A stretch of 64,000 nt of DNA from assembly GCA_022826485.1 (NCBI GenBank), contig JAJDUU010000047.1, positions 1 through 64,000 on the forward strand. The letters run 5' to 3'. This stretch comes from Chloroflexota bacterium (GTDB lineage Bacteria > Chloroflexota > UBA11872). Within the stretch, counting starts at the first letter, position 1, and each line of letters begins with the position of its first letter. Shown here piece by piece: positions 7,843-16,926 of this stretch. The translations under genes were made by a program, and so were the position numbers. The notes below the pieces were generated by a model that saw nothing but the letters and a program-made list of their open reading frames with translations, made no database searches and was not told the origin of the DNA.

Positions 7843-8766
7843 ATGCGGGCGTCAGCGGTTGTGGTGACCCATCAGTCGTGCGAGCACATCGGCGCGTGCC
7901 TCGAGGCGCTGGAGGCCGACGGGGACGACCAGCTCGAAATCATCGTGGTCGACAATCGGTCGAGTGACGGCACGGCCGAGCAGGTGCGCGAGCGATTCCC
8001 GGCGGTCACGCTGCGGGTCACGCACCGCAATCTTGGCTACGGCGCCGCGGCGAACATCGGCATCGGCCTCGCCACCGGCGATCCCATTGTGGTCCTGAAC
8101 GCCGACGCGGTCGTCGAGCGCGGGACGATGGCGGCTCTGAGGTCACGCCTCGACGCCGACGCCAGCCTCGGGTGCGTGAGTCCGGTCCACATAGACGCCG
8201 ATGGCGAGAGCCTATCCCCGGCCCGTTCGTTTCCTTCGATAGGCGCCACGATTGTGGACGGCACGATGCTGGAACGCTGGCTGCGAAGCTCGGCCGTGCT
8301 GCGGTCCTACTATCGCGAAGCCGCCCCGCCCGACGCGCCCCCGGACTGGCTGGACGGCGCCTGTCTCGCGTTTCGCGCGCGCGCCTTGCGTGAGGTCGGC
8401 GGGTTCGACTCGGGGTATTTCATGTATTCGGAGGAGCTCGATTTGCATCGGGCGCTCCGACGCGCCGGGTGGGCCTGCGCCGTCGAGGAGCGGGCGCGGG
8501 TGCGCCACGTCGGCGGGGCATCGGCGGGACGCGATGTTGTGGCCCGTGAGCGGAATTTCTTCCGAAGTCGCTACCGGCTCGCGGGCAAGATGTGGGGGCG
8601 CCCCTTTGCCGTGTTTCTGCGGGTGTTCGTGGCTCTGGTGAATCTTGTCCGGCTGGCTGAGCAACTGGTGCGGTTGCTGCTGCGTCGCGATGCGCCTTCC
8701 CCACGCGTCGAGGCCAACCGCATTGCCCGCGTGACGCTGTGGCAGTGGTTCGGCTGGCGTCGCTAG
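7843..8766 (+). CDS. Glycosyltransferase family 2 (rhamnosyltransferase-like)
   Basis: Third GT2 enzyme, ~307 residues. It has the GT-A start RASAVVVTHQSCEHIGACL, the segment HRNLGYGAAANIGI, the metal motif VVLNADAVV and GGFDSGYFMYSEELDLHRAL. The closest resemblance within the window is to the gene at 6195-7070, so the two may be ancient duplicates that add successive sugars. I chose the ATG at 7843 because the conserved fold starts there; a TTG at 7831 overlapping the previous stop (TTGA) is an alternative. The C-terminal 50 residues are hydrophobic (FAVFLRVFVALVNLVRLAEQ) and may anchor it to the membrane. Confidence 0.84.
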   Translation: MRASAVVVTHQSCEHIGACLEALEADGDDQLEIIVVDNRSSDGTAEQVRERFPAVTLRVTHRNLGYGAAANIGIGLATGDPIVVLNADAVVERGTMAALRSRLDADASLGCVSPVHIDADGESLSPARSFPSIGATIVDGTMLERWLRSSAVLRSYYREAAPPDAPPDWLDGACLAFRARALREVGGFDSGYFMYSEELDLHRALRRAGWACAVEERARVRHVGGASAGRDVVARERNFFRSRYRLAGKMWGRPFAVFLRVFVALVNLVRLAEQLVRLLLRRDAPSPRVEANRIARVTLWQWFGWRR

Positions 8767-8809
8767 TGGCCACGACCGCCAAGGGCGCCGTGGCACGGAG
8801 CCAGCCCTA

Positions 8810-9958
8810 GTGCCGGCGCCGACCCGCCGGATTCTCTTCGTCACCGGTGAGTTTCCGCCGCGTCGCGGCGGGATTTCGGATCATGTGATCCGCTTGCGCG
8901 CGTCGCTCGAGGATCTAGGCGCGCGCACCTACGTGGCCACGGAGTCCGTGCCGCGGGACTGTCCCGTCGATCGCGTCTACCGCCTGGCGCCGAACCCCTG
9001 GTCCCGCCAGATCCTGAACGTTCTGCGACTGACCAAGCGGACTCGAAGCGACGTGGTCCACATTCAGTTTCAGGCCGGGGCCTTCGACTCCGTGCTGCAA
9101 GCGGCCCTCATGCCGTGGGCGCTCCGTCTCGGGTGCTTTCGCGGCCTGGTGGTCGTCACGTTTCACGACCTTGCCGAGCCCTACCTGTTTCCGCGAGCCG
9201 GCCCAATCCGCCGCCGGGCCGTGGACCTGCTGCGCGGATGGGCGGACGTGTGCATCTACGTCGATGCCTACGATCGCGCGCGGGTGTGTGCCCGTATTCC
9301 GGGTGAGTGGCGCCGATCCCAGGTCATTCCCGCCGGTCCCACGATCGAGCCTCCCCCGTCGTTGGGATCGCGCGCGGACGCTCGCCGCGCCTTGGGGCTG
9401 CCGGCAGATACGTTCATCGTGGGGTTCTTTGGCTTCCGGCAGGCTGGGAAAGGGCTCGAGGTGTTGGCGGCCGCGATGCGATCGCCGGCCCTGGAGAGCC
9501 GCGGCGCGCGGCTGGCGCTGATTGGCGGCGCCGGCCCCGATTCCGGCGCTCGTCGGGCGGCAGCCCAGGTGCCGCCGTCCACGTTCGACGGCGTGAATGT
9601 GCTGGAACCGGGATACCTGGAGGCTTCCGACATCTCGCGGTGGCTGCGCGCCTGCGACGTTGCGGCGCTGCCCTACGACGACGGGCTTTCAACGCGTCGC
9701 GGCTCGTTCATGGTCGCGGTGGCTCACGGGCTTCCGGTCGTAACGACGACGCCGGTGCGGCCGGATCTGCTGGATATCCGACACGGAGAGGTGGCATTCA
9801 CGCCCGTGCGCGATCCGGAGTCGTTGGCAGCCGCGCTGGTGCGCGTCCGAGAAGAGCCCGACTTCCGCTGCGCGCTCGAAGCCGGAGCGTGCGCCGTGGC
9901 CCGCCGCTACTCCTGGCGCCGCATCGCCCGTCAGACGCTCGATGCCTACGGCGGGTAG
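8810..9958 (+). CDS. Glycosyltransferase family 4 (GT-B fold)
   Basis: A GT-B enzyme of 382 residues. The N-terminal domain starts RRILFVTGEFPPRRGGISDH, typical of GT4 acceptor-binding domains. The C-terminal domain has FIVGFFGFRQAGKGLEVLAAA and a donor-binding segment ending LPYDDGLSTRRGSFMVAVAHG (instead of the usual LPSxxEGFG). LPVVTTTPVRPDLLD follows. It may transfer mannose, glucose or a related sugar. The GTG start has little SD. It overlaps the next gene by 17 bp, which indicates one operon. Confidence 0.85.
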   Translation: MPAPTRRILFVTGEFPPRRGGISDHVIRLRASLEDLGARTYVATESVPRDCPVDRVYRLAPNPWSRQILNVLRLTKRTRSDVVHIQFQAGAFDSVLQAALMPWALRLGCFRGLVVVTFHDLAEPYLFPRAGPIRRRAVDLLRGWADVCIYVDAYDRARVCARIPGEWRRSQVIPAGPTIEPPPSLGSRADARRALGLPADTFIVGFFGFRQAGKGLEVLAAAMRSPALESRGARLALIGGAGPDSGARRAAAQVPPSTFDGVNVLEPGYLEASDISRWLRACDVAALPYDDGLSTRRGSFMVAVAHGLPVVTTTPVRPDLLDIRHGEVAFTPVRDPESLAAALVRVREEPDFRCALEAGACAVARRYSWRRIARQTLDAYGG

Positions 9959-11963
9959 CGTGGGCTTCGCCGCCGCGGCGACGGCCCGGGGGCGGCGGCT
10001 CGTCCAGGTGCTCACACCGGAACAGGCTGTGCTGCTGCTGGTGGTGCTTGGAGCGGGCATCCGCCTTTGGAACCTGGAAGGTCTCGGCGACTTCGACTTC
10101 GACGAGGTTGCCGCCATCTGGTACGCGCGAGCCGGCCTGCTCGATATCGTGGCCGATCTCGCCCGCGCGCCGTTCGAGCATCCGCCGCTGTACTACATGG
10201 CGCTGCACCTGTGGATCGGGTGGTTCGGTGAAGCGGAGCCGGTCGCGCGGGCGTTGTCGATTCCTTTCGGGCTGCTGCTGATCCCGGCGACCTACCGCCT
10301 GGCCCGCTGCTATGTCGGGCCCTGGCCGGCGGTGATTGCCGCGGTCGTCGTCACGTCTTCGCCGCTGTTGATCTTCTTCAGCCGCGAGGCGCGGATGTAT
10401 GCACCGGCCGCCCTCTTCGCGGTGTTGTCGCTCTGGCTGTTCGAGCGTGCGATGCGCGCTGGGCGGCGGCGCGACTGGCTGGGCCTGGCCGTCTGCGTCG
10501 CGGTGGGCAGCTATGTCGACTACACCGCCTCGCTTGCGGTTGTCGCGATGGTCCTGGCCTTGCCATGGCACTGGCGGCGTCGGCGGCGGCGCGTGCTGGT
10601 CTTCGTCGCCGTGGGCGCGGTGAGCATGGCCATTCTGCTGCCCTGGTTGATTCTGTCGCGCGGGGTCCACGACAGCCTGCCGGCCTTTGGGACGGGCGAA
10701 TTCACGCCTGGATTGCTGGTGGAGATTGGCCGGATGGCATGGCTCGACGTGCTGATCGGCACCGAGGAGATGCGCGGGGGTCGCCTGGCGACCGCCGTCG
10801 CCGCGGGCGCGGCGTTGCTCGTGGTGGGTGGCGTCGCCGCCGTCGTCCTCCGCCGACGTGGAGGGTTGATGCTCGCCTTCGCGGCGTCGGTGGCGGCCTT
10901 TCTCGCCCTGTTGCTCATCTTCGACAAGCCCTATCAGCCGCGCTATCTCCTGCCGGCGATTCCCGCTATCGGCGTGCTCATGGCTGCGGCATTCGACGCC
11001 TTGCCGCGGGTTCCGCTGCGGAATCAGGCAACCGCCGCGGTCGCGCTGGCATTGCTGATTGGGCCCGTCGCGGCGAGTCGAACCTATTTCACCGACTACG
11101 TGCGCGGCGATTACCGGTCGATTACGACGACCGTCGAGGAGCTGGCTCGGCCTCGACGCGACGACTTTGGTCTGCGCAAGTATCGCGATGCCGTGGTGCT
11201 CGCCGGTCCATGGCAAGGGTGGTTCTGGCGGCACTACTTCCCCGAGTTCCTCGACAAGGTCGACGTGTGGCTGCTCCCCGACGAGGTGCCTCCGGCGGTG
11301 AGCGCCCTGGAGGTCGATTCCAAGCTGGGACAAGCCGCGCGGAACCATCGGCGCGTGTGGGTGGTATTGGCCGGGCTGGAGCAGGCGGATCCCAGGCGTC
11401 TCACGGAGACCTGGCTCACGCGATACCTCTGGCAAGCGCGGTCCGACGTATATCGCAACGGCATTCTCCAGCTCTACATGACCCGGGAATACGACTTCGT
11501 GAAACGCGAAGGGCTGGTCACCATCAATGACGACTTCGAGATGGCCGAAATGTGGTTCACCGGCCACCGGGAAGACCAGGGCCCGCGCGAGGCGGCGGAT
11601 GGCATGCGCTTCAGCATTCGACTGGCGGCGTCGGCGCCCGTTGACTACGACCTGCGAATCCGCTTGTGGGTGGAGGGACCGGGCGGCGCGGCGTATTCCA
11701 AGGAGTTCTTCCCCCACAATTTCACGCACCAACGCACCGCGGCATGGTCGCCGGGCGATATCCACGAAGTCCGGACGGGGCTCTGGATCCCGGCCGATGC
11801 CCCGCCGGGTACGTATCAGGCGTTCATGGCCTTCATTGGCCCCGAGGGCGAGCGACTGCCGGTTTCCGGCGAATTCGCGCTGCGGTCGTATGTCGGACAG
11901 GGGGCGATCTGGCTCGGCCGGGCGGAGTTCGTGCCGCCCTCGCTTGGGGAGCCGCCGCGCTAG
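9942..11963 (+). CDS. GT39-like (ArnT/PMT-type) membrane glycosyltransferase
   Basis: A polytopic membrane enzyme, 673 residues, likely to use a polyprenyl-phosphate sugar on the outer face of the membrane. The first ~440 residues hold about ten transmembrane segments. The first outer loop has the acidic motif GDFDFDEVAAIWYAR and then EHPPLYYMALHLW, as in the ArnT/PMT superfamily. Roughly the last 200 residues (after about residue 470) are hydrophilic and look like a soluble beta-rich domain that I do not recognise. A GTG at 9960 is an alternative start just after the previous stop. The stop overlaps the convergent flippase stop by 4 bp (CTAG). Confidence 0.8.
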   Translation: MPTAGSVGFAAAATARGRRLVQVLTPEQAVLLLVVLGAGIRLWNLEGLGDFDFDEVAAIWYARAGLLDIVADLARAPFEHPPLYYMALHLWIGWFGEAEPVARALSIPFGLLLIPATYRLARCYVGPWPAVIAAVVVTSSPLLIFFSREARMYAPAALFAVLSLWLFERAMRAGRRRDWLGLAVCVAVGSYVDYTASLAVVAMVLALPWHWRRRRRRVLVFVAVGAVSMAILLPWLILSRGVHDSLPAFGTGEFTPGLLVEIGRMAWLDVLIGTEEMRGGRLATAVAAGAALLVVGGVAAVVLRRRGGLMLAFAASVAAFLALLLIFDKPYQPRYLLPAIPAIGVLMAAAFDALPRVPLRNQATAAVALALLIGPVAASRTYFTDYVRGDYRSITTTVEELARPRRDDFGLRKYRDAVVLAGPWQGWFWRHYFPEFLDKVDVWLLPDEVPPAVSALEVDSKLGQAARNHRRVWVVLAGLEQADPRRLTETWLTRYLWQARSDVYRNGILQLYMTREYDFVKREGLVTINDDFEMAEMWFTGHREDQGPREAADGMRFSIRLAASAPVDYDLRIRLWVEGPGGAAYSKEFFPHNFTHQRTAAWSPGDIHEVRTGLWIPADAPPGTYQAFMAFIGPEGERLPVSGEFALRSYVGQGAIWLGRAEFVPPSLGEPPR

Positions 11964-13513
11964 GACGACCTCACCAGGTTGCGAATCGCCGAGAGCTGAA
12001 GCCCGCCGATGACGGTCAGCACCGCAAGATAGGCGGCAAACGCGGCCAGCGCCGCACCGATCCACGAAAGGTCGCGCAGCAGCACGGCCACCACCGCCGC
12101 CACCGCTGCGGCCGCCAACGGGCGCGCGGCGGGCTCCAGCACGCGACCGAGCAGCCGGTCCCGGCGCAGGATCCAGCCGAGGCCGGCGAGCAGCACGACC
12201 TCGCTGCCGATCGTCGTCGCCGCGGCCGCCTCGAATCCCCAGGTCGGCACGAGCGCCAGATTCAACGCCACATTGACCAGGGTGGCGGCCAGAAAAATCG
12301 GGGTGAGCCGCCACTGCCGGTCCGAGGCAATCACCACGTATTGCAGCGTCCCGTTGAGGTAGCTGAGCGGCAGGAACCAGATCAAGATGGCCAGCGCCGT
12401 GGCGGATTGCGGCAGGTAATCAGATCCGAGCAGTGCTTCGATAACCGGCTCGGCGAACACGAAGAGCAGCATCACGGCAGCCGCGGCGGCCGTTGCCAGA
12501 ATCCGCCACGCGCGCGTGAACCAGCGTGCCAGCTCCGCCGGGTCGGCCGAGGCCCGGGCCATGAGCGGAAATGCGGCCAGGACCACGGCCGAGGACAAGT
12601 TGTTGAGGACGTTGAGGAACTTGAACGCCGCGTTGTAGTGGCCAACGATCTCCGTCCCCTGCAGGGGTTGCAGGATGAGAATGTCGATCTGGATGAACGC
12701 GGTGGCCAGCAGGCTGTTGAGCATGAGCGGCAGCGCATCCCGCGCGAGCCCGCGCAAATCGTGGTGCGGAACGCGCACGGCGTGGCGCAGCAGCCCAAAT
12801 CCGACCGGCCGACCAATGGCGATCAGGGTGACGCCGCTCGAGATCAGCCCCGCCAGGGCAACGCCCACGACCCCCAAGCCCAGGGCCAGCAGCAGCAGAC
12901 CGAGTCCGGCGGTTAGCGCCGATGTGCCAGCCACCACGAGCGCGCGGCGGTCCATGCGCTCCCACGCGCCGTAGACGGCTGCGTAGGCTTGATTCACCGC
13001 CGACAACGGCAGCCCCAGCGCCAGCACGCCGGTGGTGACCAGCGCCAGCCCGTCGATCGCGCCGGCGGCCCAATAGATGAGGGCGATGCCGACCATGGCG
13101 GGCATGCTGACGGCCAGCAGCCGCGCGCGCAGGGCCAGGGCCGACCTGAAAATGCGCGCGAGGCCGGCCGCATCCCTGGCGACGTCCCGGGTCACCAGGG
13201 TGCCGAGGCCGAAGTCGACGATGACGGCGAAGTAGGCGAGCAGGTTCATCGCAAACGCGTAGTGGCCGTTGCCCTCCGGGCCGATGAACCTGAGGACGAC
13301 GACCATGAACACCCAGAACAGGGCTCGGTCGATCAGGCTGACGGCGATCGGCGTGACGGTGTTGCGCGCAAATCGCCGTTGTTCGGCGGCCTGCGTGCGC
13401 GCGGTCGGTCGCGTGAGGCGCCGCGTGGCAAGCACGGCCAGATAGGCAGTGGCCGCAACAGCAAGCAGGGCGCCAACGGCAACGAGTCCTATGCCGTTGG
13501 CGCCCACGCTCAT
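11960..13513 (-). CDS. Polysaccharide flippase (MATE/Wzx-like)
   Basis: Predicted to flip lipid-linked oligosaccharides across the cytoplasmic membrane. The ~517-residue product is dominated by hydrophobic helices, with about 13-14 transmembrane segments. It has the Wzx-type N-terminus (ARNTVTPIAVSLIDRALFW then VLRFIGPEGNGHYAFA) and the conserved mid segment NSLLATAFIQIDILIL. I chose the ATG at 13513 (MSVGANGIGLVAVG) because residues further upstream are basic and unlike the family. It converges on the GT39-like gene, and with the GT genes it forms a complete surface-glycan export set, although a Wzy polymerase was not seen. Confidence 0.82.
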   Translation of the reverse strand: MSVGANGIGLVAVGALLAVAATAYLAVLATRRLTRPTARTQAAEQRRFARNTVTPIAVSLIDRALFWVFMVVVLRFIGPEGNGHYAFAMNLLAYFAVIVDFGLGTLVTRDVARDAAGLARIFRSALALRARLLAVSMPAMVGIALIYWAAGAIDGLALVTTGVLALGLPLSAVNQAYAAVYGAWERMDRRALVVAGTSALTAGLGLLLLALGLGVVGVALAGLISSGVTLIAIGRPVGFGLLRHAVRVPHHDLRGLARDALPLMLNSLLATAFIQIDILILQPLQGTEIVGHYNAAFKFLNVLNNLSSAVVLAAFPLMARASADPAELARWFTRAWRILATAAAAAVMLLFVFAEPVIEALLGSDYLPQSATALAILIWFLPLSYLNGTLQYVVIASDRQWRLTPIFLAATLVNVALNLALVPTWGFEAAAATTIGSEVVLLAGLGWILRRDRLLGRVLEPAARPLAAAAVAAVVAVLLRDLSWIGAALAAFAAYLAVLTVIGGLQLSAIRNLVRSS

Positions 13514-13863
13514 GGGGAGGGAGGCGAGTCCGAGCTTCCCGCAGGACCGCTGCCTTGGACGTCCGGACCCGCCGAACATAGATCGCGGCTCAGGCGCGAA
13601 ACGTTGCGCGCTCCGTCACTATTTTTTTTCGACGCGTGGGCCGGGGGCCGCTCCCCGGGTGGCCAGGACTCCATGAGCGGCAAGCATACGCGTCTCCGCG
13701 TCATGTATCCGCGATGCCTCCCGTTGCTAGTTCTGACCGGTGTGTCGGCGCACGGGCAGCCGCGGGGAGGCAGGAGCATGACGGGCGCGAATGACTTGGG
13801 GTTGGCTCGCCGAGCCGCCGCTAGACTGGCAGCAGCCAATCGTTCCTGCTCCACGCGCACGCC
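13514..13863. other. Divergent intergenic region with a T-tract
   Basis: Some 350 bp between the flippase start (minus) and the NHL-repeat gene (plus). It contains a small hairpin GCGCG (13594-13598) / CGCGC (13607-13611) followed after 10 nt by eight T residues (13622-13629). It is a weak terminator-like pattern reading rightwards. Promoters for both genes are probably here, but I see no clear -35/-10 pair. Confidence 0.4.
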
Positions 13864-15564
13864 ATGACTCCCCGTCTCATCGATCGACGGTCTCTCCTTG
13901 CCGGTCTGGCGCTCGCTCCATTGGCCGGCGTCGCGCCGCGGTCGGTGCTCGCCCAGGACGACGAGCCCTTGGCGGTCACGCTGGCGGCCATTCGCGGCGT
14001 GGGCCGCGAGACCTCGCCCTGGGGGGTCGCCGTCGATGAGGACGGATTCCTGTTCGTGTCGGATTCGCGCACGAGCCGCGTCGTTCGCATATCCCCGGAC
14101 GGATTCGAGCTGCTGGTGATCGTCGAGGAGGGCAACGCCGCGGGGGCGATCTCGCGTCCCAAGGGCATCGCCCTCGGCCCTGACGGTCTGCTGTACGTGG
14201 TCGACGGCGGCAATCGGCGGATTCAGGCATTCACGCGAGACGGCGAGTTTCAAAGCCAGTGGGGCGGTCAGGGAAGCGGCACGGGCCAGTTCAATGCGCC
14301 GCGCGGGATTGCGGTCGACGCCGACGGTTTCGTCTACGTCGCCGACGGCTTCAACGATCGCGTGCAGAAGTTTGGCTCGGACGGCTCGTTCGTGAGCGTG
14401 TGGGGCAGCCGCGGCCAGGAGCCGGGCGAATTCAGCACGCCCAATGGGATCGCCGTCGGACCGTCTGGCCTGGTGTACGTGGCCGATACGTTTCGCGACC
14501 GCATTCAGGTGTTCAGCGCGTCCGGGGAGTTCTGGCGCTTCGCCGTAACCGCGCCGATGGTTCGCAATCCCGTCGGCGTTGCCGTGGATCAGTCGGAGCG
14601 GCTGTACGTGACCGAAGAGGCCGATCACCGGGTGGCGGTGTTCGAGCCCGACGGATCACTGGTGGGCCGATTCGGGAGCGAAGGCGCCGAGGAGAGCGAG
14701 TTTCGATTTCCGCAGGGCATTGCGGTGGATGCCGACGGCCGAATCTACGTTGCCGACAGCCTCAATAGCCGGATTCAGATCTTCGAGTCGCCGCTCGGAC
14801 AGGCGGCGCCGCCGCCGGAAGCCGAGGATCTGGCGGTGGGCGTCGCCCTGGCCGACGCGGCGTCGGGGCCGCTGCGGCATAGCCTGACCGACTGGCGCGT
14901 GCGGCTCGATGGCGAATTGCTCACCGCGGGCTTCGCCGCCTACTTCGAGGAGACCGGCGGACTGCGACGTTGGGGCTATCCGACGTCCGATCCCTGGCGC
15001 GAGGAGCCCGGCGTCATCTCGCAGTGGTTCCAGCGCGGCGTCATGGACTGGAATCTCGACACCTTTTCCGGCAAGCGACGGGTCTTTTCCCGCCCCGCCT
15101 GGGACCTCATCGGGGGCGGTCGCGACGGCGCGCCGAATCTCGGCATCGAGCCGACCGTGTTCTCGAATCAGGAAGGCGTCATCGTCGGCACCTGGGGCCA
15201 TCGCGTGTCCAATTTCGCCATCGACGGCACGGAGACGGGATTCCTCGACTTCTTCGAGGCGTTCGGCGGCGCGTTGGCGTTTGGCGCCCCGCGCACAGAG
15301 GCGCGTGTGGACACGGGCGCGCCCGGCACGATCATCGCGCCCGGCGCCGAGCCGGGGGTGATCCGGCAGTACTTTCAGAATGCCGTTTTCGAGAGTTGGC
15401 CCCACTCGGGAGAGCCGGTGCAGCTGCGTCTGCTGGGTGACGCCCTGCGAGATCGCAAGTATCCGAACGGCGCGTGGCGGGCGCTGACGGCGTTTCGGGA
15501 TGCCGACTTCGTGCAGAAGGACGAGATTCGGGAGTTTCCCCGACGGGGAGCCGCCGAGGGTTAG
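13864..15564 (+). CDS. Exported NHL-repeat (six-bladed propeller) protein
   Basis: Probably a secreted or surface protein, 566 residues. The N-terminus is a twin-arginine-type signal (LIDRRSLLAGLALAPLAG, cleavage likely near VLAQ). Six NHL repeats follow at about residues 50-315, each with a [P]xGIAVDxxGxxYVxD core (for example PRGIAVDADGFVYVADGFND). This predicts a six-bladed beta-propeller. The C-terminal ~230 residues contain two related segments: AAYFEETGGLRRWGYP with SQWFQRGVMDW, and IRQYFQNAVFESW. This looks like a repeated module of exported proteins that I cannot name. It converges on the LCP gene with a 4-bp overlap of stops. It may scaffold surface polymers, but this is inference. 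Confidence 0.75.
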   Translation: MTPRLIDRRSLLAGLALAPLAGVAPRSVLAQDDEPLAVTLAAIRGVGRETSPWGVAVDEDGFLFVSDSRTSRVVRISPDGFELLVIVEEGNAAGAISRPKGIALGPDGLLYVVDGGNRRIQAFTRDGEFQSQWGGQGSGTGQFNAPRGIAVDADGFVYVADGFNDRVQKFGSDGSFVSVWGSRGQEPGEFSTPNGIAVGPSGLVYVADTFRDRIQVFSASGEFWRFAVTAPMVRNPVGVAVDQSERLYVTEEADHRVAVFEPDGSLVGRFGSEGAEESEFRFPQGIAVDADGRIYVADSLNSRIQIFESPLGQAAPPPEAEDLAVGVALADAASGPLRHSLTDWRVRLDGELLTAGFAAYFEETGGLRRWGYPTSDPWREEPGVISQWFQRGVMDWNLDTFSGKRRVFSRPAWDLIGGGRDGAPNLGIEPTVFSNQEGVIVGTWGHRVSNFAIDGTETGFLDFFEAFGGALAFGAPRTEARVDTGAPGTIIAPGAEPGVIRQYFQNAVFESWPHSGEPVQLRLLGDALRDRKYPNGAWRALTAFRDADFVQKDEIREFPRRGAAEG

Positions 15565-16814
15565 CTCGGGTAGTAGGCCTCGCAGTTGTCGGCGATGAAG
15601 ACAGGCTCGCCGGCGGCGTTGGTGGGGCTCTCCAGCGATCGTGCGAAAGCGTCGGCCACGAAGTCTCGAATGGCGACCAGGTCCGGACGCAGGAGGAACG
15701 CGCCGTCCTCACCGGTGATCCACTGCAGCAGCTCGCCGCCGCCGCCGTGGACGGCAAACGAGTGCACCCGCTGGGCGGGCGTGCGAAGCGCCAGCTCCGC
15801 CAGCGACGGAAGCCGCTCGAGCGGAAAGTCGGTGCGAAAGGCGCCGCCGACCTCCTCGATGACGGCTGGAATGTTCACGACGAACGCCGGTGAGAGCGCC
15901 TGATCCCGCAGCCCGCGCATCACCTGCTGCTGGCGGCAGATGCGGGCAAAGTCACCGGCGGGGTCGTACTTGCGCGAGCGGCCGTAGGCCACGGCTTCGC
16001 GTCCATTGAGCGTGTTCACCCCCGGCTCGAGGACCAGGCGGATCTCCTCGTCGGTGTCCAGGTAGACGAACCGCTCGTCGAACTCGCGCGGCGACCAGAC
16101 GTTCACGCCGCCCAGCGCATCGATGATGCGTTCCACGCCGTAGAAATTCACCAGCAGGAAGTAGTCGATCGGCAGGCCGGTGATGTTGTGCAGGGTCGCT
16201 TGCAGCGCGTCCATGCCCTGGCGCTTGAAGATCTCGTTTATGCGCGAGGAGTGCGTATCACAGGTCTCCAGACAGAGGTCGCGCGGAATCGAGAGCACGA
16301 ATGCCGAGCCGCTCTCGGGGTCCAGGCTGACGAGCATGATGACGTCCGTGTTGCCCTCGAACGAGTCCGCGCGGTCGATGCCGAGCAGCAGGAGCGTGAC
16401 GCGCTGGTCGACGCCGGGCAGGTCGGCCGCACCGGCGGGGAGCGTGACGGCCCGGATGCCGCCTGCAGCCGGCGTCACCGCTCCGGCCGCCGGGGTCACA
16501 GGCAGCGGGGCGGTGGGCTCCGGCGTCGGGGGTGGCGGCGTCGCCTGTGGTGTGGGTGTGCTCTGGGGCGTGGGCGTTACGGGCGAGGTCGTGGGAGGTG
16601 CCGCGGGAGCGGTAGCGGTGCTCGTCGATTGCGGCGATGGCGAGGGCGGCGCGACCGCTATTGGCGTCGGCAATTCGGGCGGCGCGGGCGTCGGCGCCAC
16701 CACCACGACCCCGGTTGTGGCGGCGCCTGGCCCCGGTGTGGCGTCGCCGCACGCGGCAACGAGCCATAGGCCGACGGCAACCGATGTGAGGACGCGCGCC
16801 AGAGTGCGGCTCAA
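15561..16814 (-). CDS. LytR-CpsA-Psr (LCP) family lipoprotein
   Basis: LCP enzymes transfer lipid-linked glycans onto the cell wall. The product has a lipoprotein signal with a lipobox (RVLTSVAVGLWLVAAC, then GD). A low-complexity Pro/Thr/Ala linker of more than 100 residues follows, then an LCP domain: RVTLLLLGIDRADSFEGNTD, IMLVSLDP, VLSIPRDLCL with the catalytic-region Arg-Asp, and INEIFKRQG. The basic RSRKYDPAGDFARICRQQQ is typical of the active-site pocket. I chose a TTG start at 16814 because it directly precedes the signal; an upstream GTG at 16898 adds 28 unlikely residues. It sits near two glycan clusters and probably anchors their product. Confidence 0.82.
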   Translation of the reverse strand: MSRTLARVLTSVAVGLWLVAACGDATPGPGAATTGVVVVAPTPAPPELPTPIAVAPPSPSPQSTSTATAPAAPPTTSPVTPTPQSTPTPQATPPPPTPEPTAPLPVTPAAGAVTPAAGGIRAVTLPAGAADLPGVDQRVTLLLLGIDRADSFEGNTDVIMLVSLDPESGSAFVLSIPRDLCLETCDTHSSRINEIFKRQGMDALQATLHNITGLPIDYFLLVNFYGVERIIDALGGVNVWSPREFDERFVYLDTDEEIRLVLEPGVNTLNGREAVAYGRSRKYDPAGDFARICRQQQVMRGLRDQALSPAFVVNIPAVIEEVGGAFRTDFPLERLPSLAELALRTPAQRVHSFAVHGGGGELLQWITGEDGAFLLRPDLVAIRDFVADAFARSLESPTNAAGEPVFIADNCEAYYPS

Positions 16815-16926
16815 TGGCGCGGCGGGCTGGGAAATGGGGGATTCAAGTGGCCCACAATCCTCTCGACCGTACCATCGGCCCGCGAATCGACTATGCACGT
16901 GGAAAAGCGATTGGGGCGCGAGTTCC

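Noticed and set aside
9798..12314. An 838-codon open frame on the minus strand across the GT39-like gene
   Set aside because: It is antisense to a well-supported gene, is Arg/His-rich without family motifs, and is typical of high-GC shadow frames.
13594..13629. Intrinsic terminator upstream of the NHL gene
   Set aside because: The stem is only 5 bp and the T-tract is 10 nt away; no plus-strand gene ends just before it.
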